DNA from: WJLY01 sp964562405
GTDB lineage: Bacteria > Joyebacterota > Joyebacteria > Joyebacterales > Joyebacteraceae
Assembly: GCA_964562405.1 (NCBI GenBank)
Contig: CAZLTC010000022.1
Coordinates: 1-37,230, forward strand
DNA: 37,230 bases
Direction of reading: 5' to 3'
The notes under the pieces are model-generated. The model did not search any database, was not told where the DNA came from, and saw only the letters and a list, made by a program, of their open reading frames with translations. The position numbers and the translations under genes are program-made. Of this stretch, positions 26,101 to 32,740 are shown piece after piece. Position 1 is the stretch's first letter, and each line of letters begins with the position of its first letter.

Positions 26101-26817
26101 GCCACCTCGTTCGAGGCGGCAACGGCCGCACGTGACGCCACGCTCGTCGCGGCGCTCGCGGCGATCGCAGGGAAAGCCGGCGGCAACGGGTCGGGCGTTC
26201 TCTTCCTCCGCGCCCGCGCGAACGGCCAGGGCCTGACCGACGCAGGCTTCGCGTCCGGCCGTCCGAACGACGCAGCGCTCTGGGACGCCTTCACCTCGGG
26301 GGACGTCAAGGCAGCTCTCATCGTGGGAGAGGATCCCGTCGGCGGCTCCGACGACCCGGACGCCGTGAAGGAAGCTCTCTCCGAGCTGGACTTTCTCGTG
26401 GTCGCCGACTCGTTCGAGACGGAGACGTCGGCCCTCGCGCACATCACGCTGCCTCTCTCTCTCTCAACGCATTCCGAGGGCACGTTCACGAACAGCGACG
26501 GGCGCGTACAGAGGGTCGCACCCGTGTTCGAGCCGCCCTCCGGCGCCTCCAACCTGGAGATCCTCTCCGCGCTCGCCGAGGCGCTCGGCGGGAAGCTGCC
26601 GAAGCCGAAGACGCTCTCGTCGGGCGAAGCGCCCGCCGTCGAGGTGTCGGGCACGGTCGACGTGAGCCCGCCCGCCGACGCAGGGGCGCCGTCGCTCTTC
26701 GACCCTAGATGGGTCGACGCGCTCGAGTCGGGCCTCTCCAAGTACGCCCTTGCGGTGGGCCTTCCGCCGCATGTGGTGCGGCGATTGGGGACTTTGACCT
26801 TGACTGAGCGGCGTTAG
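23161..26817 (+). CDS. Fusion: NuoG-type ferredoxin, GltD/NfnB-like flavoprotein, 2[4Fe-4S] and molybdopterin-oxidoreductase-like domain
   Basis: A 1218-residue protein. Domains: NuoG-type [2Fe-2S] (1-85; C36, C47, C50, C64); a GltD-type cysteine domain (about 95-180; GDCIAPCKATCPAG and GRVCTRPCEGEC); an FAD/NAD(P)H flavoprotein (about 190-560) with VGAGPCSLTAAFYLAQMG, GGMLRYGIPEYRLPK, the second nucleotide site IIGGGNTAIDAARTALRLGA, YRRSRHEMPA and the FAD motif FAGGDVV; a ferredoxin pair (about 628-690; CILCARCVRICEE, CESCGQCVSACP); a Mo-oxidoreductase [4Fe-4S] motif (CTFCGTGC and GNLCVRGRF, about 710-755); then a shortened molybdopterin-type domain to 1218 with no Cys/Sec where formate dehydrogenases bind Mo. 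GTG 23161 is preceded by GGAGAGG. It probably joins NuoE and NuoF in one soluble electron-transfer complex. Confidence 0.9.
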   Translation: MPDIRITLNGKEVDVPAGVTILEAARLHGIEIPTLCDDEQLEPYASCWLCAVRLEGMKRYVPSCGTKVAPGMKVHTHSEDVLAVRRMALELLLSNHRGDCIAPCKATCPAGVDVQGYIALIAERRYQDATALVKQVNPFPLAIGRVCTRPCEGECRRNAIDGPVAIDYLKRFAADWDAASGEPWTPPVAPATGRKIALVGAGPCSLTAAFYLAQMGHSCVVFEALPRPGGMLRYGIPEYRLPKATLDVDIGLITELGIEVEYGKALGCDFTLKDLLDRGFDVAFLGLGAMGSRSMRVPGEDLEGVWAGTEFLKKMGLGEKVEIGRRVAIIGGGNTAIDAARTALRLGAEKVTIVYRRSRHEMPAWDVEVEAALEEGVEMHFLAAPTKIEGDGRCERLEYIRMELGEPDESGRRRPVPIEGSESLIEVDNVIAAIGQVPDLSCIHDTGASDPDSLEAKLELTRWGTIVADEKTGLTSVERVFAGGDVVRGAATAIEAIADGGKAARAIGRMLAGGDMSAVEPFFNITKPRWDEFPKELLEAYERKDRAEMPELKPSARVKTFDETELGLSEEQALEETTRCLECGCVSAFTCKLRRYSAEYGASYDRFGGEVVSDPPDLRHPFIRLEPEKCILCARCVRICEEVEGASALGLFRRGFVAQMKPALDRALTETSCESCGQCVSACPTAALSAKCEQPKPGPWALGHVVSTCTFCGTGCSVSLDVKAEELVEVTPGEGITGGNLCVRGRFGLPNALSREPLRASVRGNGDNRVEVSLEETVQVAAKGLKAASGAVAVTGGARLTNEEAVALGELGRSILGTQWIGSFGLAREAPVFAALGRAFGRDASTATFSDMLEANVILLLDSDVAEEQTVAGLLVRKAVRHGAKLFVVSPDKTRMAKLAGDSWIQAPRRSYGAALGVMIDAVVPDCEVPGDLGYEVEGLSTLRKTPSLAAGSVVAASRERLAEAAREFAGAERAVLVANATSFEAATAARDATLVAALAAIAGKAGGNGSGVLFLRARANGQGLTDAGFASGRPNDAALWDAFTSGDVKAALIVGEDPVGGSDDPDAVKEALSELDFLVVADSFETETSALAHITLPLSLSTHSEGTFTNSDGRVQRVAPVFEPPSGASNLEILSALAEALGGKLPKPKTLSSGEAPAVEVSGTVDVSPPADAGAPSLFDPRWVDALESGLSKYALAVGLPPHVVRRLGTLTLTERR

Positions 26818-26828
26818 CTAACTACCAT
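26800..26828 (+). promoter_or_regulatory. Candidate sigma-70 promoter for the rpmF-fab operon
   Basis: TTGACT at 26800-26805 and TACCAT at 26823-26828 are separated by 17 bases. It straddles the stop codon of the fusion gene (TAG at 26815-26817). Transcription would start near 26835, placing the 26852-26875 hairpin inside the leader. Confidence 0.45.
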
Positions 26829-26851
26829 AGCCTGCATGTTTTTGCGCCAGG

Positions 26852-26875
26852 CAGGGACTCCCGGCGGGGTCCCTG
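26852..26875 (+). terminator. Hairpin after the fusion gene: terminator or leader attenuator
   Basis: CAGGGAC and GTCCCTG form a 7-bp stem around TCCCGGCGGG, whose CCC/GGG could pair internally, followed by TCTATCCT. It probably ends the kor-nuo unit, or acts as an attenuator if the promoter at 26800-26828 is used. Confidence 0.55.
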
Positions 26876-26950
26876 TCTATCCTAGATGTGCCGTCGGGTC
26901 CGCGGGGTGACGCGTGACCCGTCGCAGCTGCTTCACCCATCGGAGGAATC

Positions 26951-27139
26951 ATGGCTGTACCCAAGAGGCGACAGTCCAAGACCCGGGGTCGCAAGCGCAG
27001 GACGCACTACAAGGCCGAGAAGCCCGGCTCCTCGAAGTGCCCCTCGTGCGGGGAGCCCAAGCTTCCGCACAGGGTGTGCCCGCACTGCGGAACGTACAAC
27101 GGGCGCGAGATCATCGCTGAGAAGGAAAAAGAGGAATAG
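26951..27139 (+). CDS. rpmF: 50S ribosomal protein L32
   Basis: A 62-residue L32 with the family N-terminus MAVPKRRQSKTRGRKRRTHY and the zinc-ribbon pair CPSCGEPK and CPHCGTYNG, so it is the zinc-containing (C+) form. ATG 26951 follows GGAGGA at 26942-26947. The following plsX-fab order is a widespread bacterial arrangement linking ribosome and lipid synthesis. Confidence 0.97.
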   Translation: MAVPKRRQSKTRGRKRRTHYKAEKPGSSKCPSCGEPKLPHRVCPHCGTYNGREIIAEKEKEE

Positions 27140-27170
27140 CATCCCATCTCCCACGGGAGGTCGTGCTCCG

Positions 27171-28163
27171 TTGACTTCTGATGGCTCGGTAAGGATCGCC
27201 GTCGATGCGATGGGAGGGGAGAGCGCCCCGGTCGTTGAGGTAAAGGGGGCGCTCGACGCGGTGAGGGAGTCGGAGGGCCGGATAGAGGTCGTGCTCGTGG
27301 GTCGCGAGCCCGAACTCGTCGCAGAGTTGTCGAAGCAGGATGCCGAGGGGCTACCCATCTCCGTCGTCCACGCGGACGAGGTCATCACGATGGGGGAGTC
27401 GCCCGCGACCGCCATCAGGCGGAAGCGCGACGCGTCGATCGTTGTCGCAGCGAACCTCCAGGCCGAGGGTAGGGTTGACGGTCTGGTGAGCGCAGGGAAC
27501 ACGGGCGCCGTGGTCGCCGCCAGCCTTTTCGGCATGGGAATGCTACCGCACGTCAGACGGCCTGCGATCGCCAGTATGTTCCCGACGATCGGAAGGCCGT
27601 CCGTCGTTCTGGACGTCGGCGCGAGCATCGACTCGCGGCCGGCCGACCTCCTCGAGTTCGCCGCGATGGGCGACATCTACGCGCGCTATCTCCTGGCCAG
27701 GGACGAGCCCCGCATAGCTCTCATGAACATCGGTGAGGAGAGCACGAAGGGGAGCGAGCTGACGCAGGAGGCCTACAGGCTGCTCGCCGCGAGCCCGGTG
27801 AACTTCGTGGGGAACGTGGAAGGCAGGAGCTTCCTTCAGGGCAGGGCCGACGTGGTCGTCACCGACGGGTTCGTCGGTAACGTGATGCTCAAGCTCGTCG
27901 AGGGCGTGCTCGACGTGCTCACGGCCGCGTTGAAGGACGCCGGGGCCGACAAGGGCCTCGGCACGCTGAAGCGCCAGTTCGACTATGCGGAGTATGGGGG
28001 CGCGCCCCTGCTGGGTGTGAACGGAGTCGTGATCATCGCGCACGGGAGTTCGTCCGCGAAGGCGATAAAGAACGCGATCAAAGTGGCCGTTCGGTTCGTG
28101 GACATCGACCTCGAGGCCAGGATCGTGGAAAGACTGAAAGAGGTGACAGTCAAGCATGCCTGA
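27171..28163 (+). CDS. plsX: Phosphate acyltransferase PlsX
   Basis: Converts acyl-ACP to acyl-phosphate, feeding PlsY in phospholipid synthesis, at the membrane surface. The 330-residue product begins after a TTG start at 27171 (GGGAGG at 27155-27160) with RIAVDAMGGESAPVVEVKGA, and contains SAGNTGAVVAASLFGMGML, the FPTIGRPSVVLDVGA block and GNVMLKLVEG. Length fits the family (about 330-350). A much longer in-frame reading from 26886 would run through rpmF and is rejected. The stop overlaps the fabH start by eight bases. Confidence 0.95.
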   Translation: MTSDGSVRIAVDAMGGESAPVVEVKGALDAVRESEGRIEVVLVGREPELVAELSKQDAEGLPISVVHADEVITMGESPATAIRRKRDASIVVAANLQAEGRVDGLVSAGNTGAVVAASLFGMGMLPHVRRPAIASMFPTIGRPSVVLDVGASIDSRPADLLEFAAMGDIYARYLLARDEPRIALMNIGEESTKGSELTQEAYRLLAASPVNFVGNVEGRSFLQGRADVVVTDGFVGNVMLKLVEGVLDVLTAALKDAGADKGLGTLKRQFDYAEYGGAPLLGVNGVVIIAHGSSSAKAIKNAIKVAVRFVDIDLEARIVERLKEVTVKHA

Positions 28164-29148
28164 GCACGAGAAGAACGTCTACATAGCAGGAGTCGGCGCG
28201 CACGTGCCGTCGAAGGTGATGACGAACGAGGACTTCGAGAAGTTCCTCGACACGTCGGACGAGTGGATCACCCAGATGACGGGCATCAAGGAGCGCCACC
28301 ACGTCGTGGAGGGGGAGGTCACGTCCGACCTCGCCGCGGAGGCAGCTAGAAAGGCCCTCAAGGCCGCGTCACTCGATCCCTCGGACGTCGACATGATCGT
28401 CGTGGCCACGGCCACGCCCGACATGATGTTCCCCTCTACCGCCTGCATGACGCAGGCGAAGATCGGAGCCGCGAACGCGTTCTGCTTCGACCTGGGCGCC
28501 GGTTGCTCCGGCTTCCTGTACGCGCTCGTCACGGCGTCGCAGTACGTAAGACAGGGCACGGCCAGGAACGCGCTCGTCATAGGCGCGGAGATCCTGTCCA
28601 GGTTCTCCGACATGACCGACAGGCAGACGTGCGTGCTCTTTGGCGACGGCGCGGGGGCCGTCGTGCTCAAGCCCTGCGGGCCGGACAAGGGCCTCCTCGC
28701 GCACTACCTGGGTGCGGACGGCAGGCTGGCCCGTCTTCTCGACATGCCGGCGGGCGGCTCCAAGATGCCTCCCTCCCACGAGACCGTCGAACAGAGGCTC
28801 CACTTCATCAACATGCAGGGCCGCAAGGTCTACGTGAACGCCGTCAGAGCGATGGGCGACTCCATCATGAAAGTCATCGAGGACGCTGGGTTCGAGGGCA
28901 AGGACCTCGACATCCTCTTCCCTCATCAGGCCAACATCAGGATCATCGAGAGCGTGGCGGAACGCGCCGGCATGCCCATGGACAAGGTGTTCGTCAACAT
29001 CCACAAGTACGGAAACACCTCCGCGGCGTCGATCCCGATCGCGATCGCGGAGGCCCTCGAGTCGGGGCGCCTCACCGACGGGATGCTCGTTGGGATGGTC
29101 GCGTTCGGCGCCGGGTTCACCTGGGGCGCCTGTCTCATGAGATGGTAG
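28156..29148 (+). CDS. fabH: 3-oxoacyl-ACP synthase III (FabH)
   Basis: A 330-residue ketoacyl synthase that condenses acetyl-CoA with malonyl-ACP to start type II fatty acid synthesis. The catalytic triad is visible: C117 in LGAGCSGFLYAL, H257 in FPHQANIRI and N287 in YGNTSAAS. The N-terminal AGVGAHVPSKVMTNEDF and DEWITQMTGIKERH are also characteristic. The ATG lies eight bases inside plsX, so translation is likely coupled. FabH often sets the branched- or straight-chain starter preference, but this cannot be read here. Confidence 0.96.
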   Translation: MPEHEKNVYIAGVGAHVPSKVMTNEDFEKFLDTSDEWITQMTGIKERHHVVEGEVTSDLAAEAARKALKAASLDPSDVDMIVVATATPDMMFPSTACMTQAKIGAANAFCFDLGAGCSGFLYALVTASQYVRQGTARNALVIGAEILSRFSDMTDRQTCVLFGDGAGAVVLKPCGPDKGLLAHYLGADGRLARLLDMPAGGSKMPPSHETVEQRLHFINMQGRKVYVNAVRAMGDSIMKVIEDAGFEGKDLDILFPHQANIRIIESVAERAGMPMDKVFVNIHKYGNTSAASIPIAIAEALESGRLTDGMLVGMVAFGAGFTWGACLMRW

Positions 29149-29233
29149 CAAGCCAGGGTGCCGCAGGAGGGCCTCGGACAGACGAAGGCCGGTGCCGCAT
29201 TGGTCCAGAGGCAGGAGACCGGAGGCAGTCGGA

Positions 29234-30172
29234 TTGGACCGCATCGCGCTCCTCTTCCCCGGACAGGGATCACAGCGAGTCGGCATGGGCAAGGACCTCT
29301 TCGAGGACTCTGCCGAGGTCCGCGAGCTGTATGAGCGCGCCTCGGAGGCCATCGAGTTCGACCTGGCGGCCGTGTCGTTCGAGGGGCCTGAGGAGGAGCT
29401 GACCAAGACCGTCAACGCCCAGCCAGCGCTCCTCGTGGCGAGCGTTGCCGCGTTGACGCTTCTCCTGAAGCGCGACATCGAGCCCTGGGCCGCCGCCGGC
29501 CACAGCCTGGGTGAGTACTCGGCGCTCGTGGCCGCGCGCAGCATGAGCCTTGAGGACGCGGTCCGTGCCGTGCGCGAGCGCGGCAGGCTCATGTACGAGG
29601 CCGGCCTCGAGAGGCCCGGCACGATGGCGGCCGTGATCGGCCTGGAGGAGGACGAGCTCGAGAGCGTGCTCAAGCAGGCGCGCGCTCACGGCATTGTCCA
29701 GATAGCCAACCTCAACTCTCCGACGCAGATAGTGATCTCAGGAGAGGTCGACGCGGTGACGATGGCGATGGACGCGGCCGCGCAGCGGGGCGCGAACCGC
29801 GTCGTCCCGCTCAAGGTGAGCGGGGCGTTCCACTCGGAGCTTCTGGTCTCCGCCCGCGACGGAATGGAGAGCGTGCTCGGGAGCGTCGCAATAGAGGCGC
29901 CGCGGTGCATCTTCGTTGCGAACGTGACCGGCGGAGCGCTCACTGACCCCGCTGAGATCCGCGCCAATCTGGTCAAGCAGATCGTCTCCACCGTCCGCTG
30001 GGTCGACTGCGTGCGCGCTCTGTCGAACAGGAAGGCGTCGCTGATGGTGGAGGTGGGCCCCGGCAACGTGCTCCGCGGGCTCGCCAGGAAGATCGACCCG
30101 GAGATACGCACTATGGGCGCCGGCAGCTTGCAGGAGATCGACAAGCTGCTGGCCGCCATCTCGGTTGGATAG
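29234..30172 (+). CDS. fabD: Malonyl-CoA:ACP transacylase FabD
   Basis: A 312-residue acyltransferase that loads malonyl groups on ACP. It has the N-terminal LLFPGQGSQRVGMGKDLFED, the nucleophile S91 in GHSLGEYSALVA and H200 in AFHSELL. The TTG start at 29234 has GGAGG at 29221-29225 and an eight-base spacer; an in-frame start at 29192 adds 14 atypical residues. It follows fabH by 85 bases. Confidence 0.95.
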   Translation: MDRIALLFPGQGSQRVGMGKDLFEDSAEVRELYERASEAIEFDLAAVSFEGPEEELTKTVNAQPALLVASVAALTLLLKRDIEPWAAAGHSLGEYSALVAARSMSLEDAVRAVRERGRLMYEAGLERPGTMAAVIGLEEDELESVLKQARAHGIVQIANLNSPTQIVISGEVDAVTMAMDAAAQRGANRVVPLKVSGAFHSELLVSARDGMESVLGSVAIEAPRCIFVANVTGGALTDPAEIRANLVKQIVSTVRWVDCVRALSNRKASLMVEVGPGNVLRGLARKIDPEIRTMGAGSLQEIDKLLAAISVG

Positions 30173-30265
30173 CTACGCCGCCGACCGCGCTACATGCCGA
30201 CCGCGGTCCGGCGGGACCTGCGGTCGCGCGCCGTTGAGCCGCGAGGCCGAGCGGAGGGACCGTTT

Positions 30266-31009
30266 ATGACACTTGAAGGCAAGAGGGCCGTTGTCACGGG
30301 AGGCGGTCAGGGCATAGGCAGAGCGATAGCGCTCAGGCTCGCGTCGCTCGGCGCTGCGGTGGCGGTCGTCGACCTCAATCTCGACGGCGCCAAGACGGTA
30401 GCGGCCGAGATCGAGGCCGAGGGCGGAACGGCACGAAGCTACGCGCTGGACGTCGCGAACGCCGACCAGGTAGGCGAGGTCTTCGGCGCCATCGGCGAGG
30501 ACCTGGGTGGTATCGACATCCTGGTGAACAACGCGGGCATCACTCGGGACGGCCTCCTGGCGAGAATGTCGCTGGCCGACTGGGAGATCGTCCTCAAGGT
30601 CAACCTCACGGGTGCGTTCAACTGCACACGTGCGGTCGCCCGCGGGATGATGTCTCAGCGCTACGGCAGGATCGTGAACGTCTCGTCGGTGGTGGGCCGC
30701 ATCGGGAACGCGGGTCAGGCAAACTACGCGGCTTCTAAAGCCGGGCTCATCGCTCTCACGAAGTCCGTGGCGAAGGAACTGGGGAGCAGGGGAGTCACGG
30801 CGAACGCGGTCGCTCCCGGGTACATCGAGACCCAGATGACGCAGTCGCTGCCCGAGAAGGCTCGCGAAGAGTTCGCGTCGAAGATCGCCTTGAGGAGGTT
30901 CGGGACGCCGGAGGATGTGGCGAATGTGGTTGCTTTCCTCGCGTCCGATGATGGAGACTATGTGACCGGTCAGACGATAAACGTGGACGGTGGGATGGTC
31001 ATGCAGTAG
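30266..31009 (+). CDS. fabG: 3-oxoacyl-ACP reductase FabG
   Basis: A 247-residue short-chain dehydrogenase that reduces 3-oxoacyl-ACP with NADPH. It has the TGGGQGIGRA nucleotide loop near the N-terminus, NNAGITRDGLL, the catalytic Tyr/Lys in NYAASKAG (Y154, K158) and the C-terminal GQTINVDGGMVM. ATG 30266 follows GGAGGGA at 30253-30259; an in-frame start at 30194 is unlikely. Length matches FabG exactly. Confidence 0.96.
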   Translation: MTLEGKRAVVTGGGQGIGRAIALRLASLGAAVAVVDLNLDGAKTVAAEIEAEGGTARSYALDVANADQVGEVFGAIGEDLGGIDILVNNAGITRDGLLARMSLADWEIVLKVNLTGAFNCTRAVARGMMSQRYGRIVNVSSVVGRIGNAGQANYAASKAGLIALTKSVAKELGSRGVTANAVAPGYIETQMTQSLPEKAREEFASKIALRRFGTPEDVANVVAFLASDDGDYVTGQTINVDGGMVMQ

Positions 31010-31048
31010 GGGCCGTCCCTGGTTTCATCAGACGAAGGGCGGGTTTTC

Positions 31049-31297
31049 ATGGCAGACGTTGCAGAGAAGGTAAAGCAGGTAATCGCAGAGAAGCTCCAGA
31101 TAGACCAGGGTCAGGTCACGATGGAGGCATCCATCGTTGAGGACCTGGGTGCGGATTCGCTCGAGCAGGCGGACATCCTCTTCTCGCTCGAGGACGAGTT
31201 CGGCATCACGGCCGACGACACGGACGAGGCCGAGGGACTGAAGACCGTCGCCGACATCGTCGCGTATCTCGAGAAGAAGGTCGCGGCCAGTTCCTGA
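31049..31297 (+). CDS. acpP: Acyl carrier protein
   Basis: An 82-residue acidic ACP carrying the growing acyl chain on 4'-phosphopantetheine attached to S37 in the conserved GADSLEQA. The following helix reads DILFSLEDEFGI instead of the commoner ELVMALEEEFGI, still with the acidic recognition face. The gene follows fabG by 39 bases; no strong ribosome site beyond GAAGGGCGGG is visible. An inverted repeat lies in the 186-base gap before fabF. Confidence 0.96.
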   Translation: MADVAEKVKQVIAEKLQIDQGQVTMEASIVEDLGADSLEQADILFSLEDEFGITADDTDEAEGLKTVADIVAYLEKKVAASS

Positions 31298-31353
31298 CCC
31301 GCTCGTGAGTCCGGCGCCCCGAGACGGGGACGCCGCGCTCGCCGCCCGGCGCG

Positions 31354-31398
31354 GTCCGGGCCGTCCTTCGCAGGTGTGGCGGAGGTACGGCCCGGGAC
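31354..31398 (+). repeat. Inverted repeat between acpP and fabF
   Basis: GTCCGGGCCGT at 31354-31364 pairs with ACGGCCCGGGAC at 31387-31398 with one bulged C and a 22-base loop. It lies in the 186-base gap between acpP and fabF, where a partial terminator or RNA-processing structure could let acpP be expressed more than fabF. No U-tract follows. Confidence 0.45.
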
Positions 31399-31483
31399 GC
31401 GCGGGTGGTGCGGAGACGGGAAGGCGGAGCATCGGATGGGGCGCGGCAGAGGCGAGGTCGCGCCAGGCGCGAAAGGTCAGTTC

Positions 31484-32725
31484 ATGCCCAGGCGAGTTGT
31501 GGTCACCGGGATGGGAGCCGTCACTCCCCTCGGCCTCTCGTGCGAGGCCAGTTGGGAGGGTCTGATCGCGGGCAAGAGTGCGGCCGCGACGATCAGGCAG
31601 TTCGACGCGAGCGGCTTCGCGGTCCGGATCGCGTGTGAGCTTCCCGGCTTCAACGCCGAGGACTTCATTGACGCGCGCGAGGCCCGTAAGATGGACCCGA
31701 GCACCCGGTACGGCGTGGCTGCATCGCTGATGGCGTGGAAGGACGCAGGTCTGGCGGAAGCAGGCTTCGACCCGGACAGGGTCGGGGTCATCATCGGCTC
31801 CGGTGTCGGCGGGATCCAGACGCTGGAGGAACAGCACACCGTCCTTATGGAGAAGGGGCCGAGGAGGATCAGCCCCTACTTCATTCCGATGATGATCTCG
31901 GACATGGCAGCCGGCGCGGTCTCCATCAGACTGGGCCTCAAGGGCCCGAACTACGCAACGGTCTCGGCCTGCGCGTCCGGCGCCCACGCCATAGGATCGG
32001 CGTTCCGAGCCGTCCAGCACGGCGACGCGGACACGGTCGTGACCGGTGGCACGGAGGCGGCCGTGTGCCCCATGGCAGTCGGGGGGTTCGCGTCCATGAA
32101 GGCGATCTCGACCAGGAACGACGAGCCCGAGCGCGCTTCGCGTCCGTTCGACCGCGATCGCGACGGCTTCGTTCTGGGCGAGGGCGCGGGCATCGTCGTC
32201 CTCGAGGAACTCGAGAAGGCGAAGTCGCGCGGCGCGACCATGTATGCCGAGATCGTCGGGTATGGCGCGACCGCTGACGCGTTCCACATCACGGCGCCTT
32301 CGCCGGACGGCGAGGGGATGGCGCGCGCGATGCGCGATGCCCTGGCCGACGCGTCTGTCGACCCGTCCGCGGTCGACTACATCAACGCGCACGGGACGTC
32401 CACCGAGTTGAATGACAAGTACGAGACGGCGGCCATCAAGCACGTGTTCGGCGACCATGCGAGGAAGCTCGCCGTGTCGTCGACGAAGTCGATGATCGGT
32501 CACCTTCTCGGCGCGGCAGGGGGCGTGGAAGCGGTCTTCACCGTGCTCGCGATCCGGAACTCGGTCATCCCGCCGACGATCAACTACGAGAATCCGGATC
32601 CCGAGTGCGACCTGGACTACACGCCGAACGTTGCCAGAGACGCTCGAATAGAGTACGCACTCACTAACTCCTTCGGCTTCGGCGGGCACAACGCCGTTCT
32701 TGCCTTGCGCCGGTACGAAGGCTGA
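31484..32725 (+). CDS. fabF: 3-oxoacyl-ACP synthase II (FabF)
   Basis: A 413-residue elongation ketosynthase. It starts PRRVVVTGMGAVTPLGLSCE, with catalytic C163 in VSACASGAHAIG, H303 in NAHGTSTELND and H340 in SMIGHLLGAAGG. ATG 31484 (AAAGGTC upstream) gives the family-standard length; a 36-residue N-terminal extension to 31376 is rejected as low-complexity and atypical. It precedes rnc by 15 bases. Confidence 0.96.
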   Translation: MPRRVVVTGMGAVTPLGLSCEASWEGLIAGKSAAATIRQFDASGFAVRIACELPGFNAEDFIDAREARKMDPSTRYGVAASLMAWKDAGLAEAGFDPDRVGVIIGSGVGGIQTLEEQHTVLMEKGPRRISPYFIPMMISDMAAGAVSIRLGLKGPNYATVSACASGAHAIGSAFRAVQHGDADTVVTGGTEAAVCPMAVGGFASMKAISTRNDEPERASRPFDRDRDGFVLGEGAGIVVLEELEKAKSRGATMYAEIVGYGATADAFHITAPSPDGEGMARAMRDALADASVDPSAVDYINAHGTSTELNDKYETAAIKHVFGDHARKLAVSSTKSMIGHLLGAAGGVEAVFTVLAIRNSVIPPTINYENPDPECDLDYTPNVARDARIEYALTNSFGFGGHNAVLALRRYEG

Positions 32726-32740
32726 CACTCGAAACTACCC

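Noticed and set aside
24780..26741. 653-residue minus-strand open frame
   Set aside because: It lies wholly opposite the fusion gene; Ser/Ala/Arg/Pro-rich with no motif. The + strand has clear cluster and nucleotide motifs.
20735..26817. Respiratory complex I cluster
   Set aside because: nuoA, B, C, D, H-N are absent and the third gene is a GltD-NuoG fusion.
23161..26817. Formate dehydrogenase catalytic subunit
   Set aside because: No Cys/Sec ligand region and no full C-terminal molybdopterin dinucleotide-binding domain is visible.
26886..28163. 425-residue frame joining sequence upstream of plsX
   Set aside because: Its first 95 residues run out of frame through rpmF and are Arg/Ser/Pro-rich; the TTG at 27171 with GGGAGG gives the normal PlsX length.
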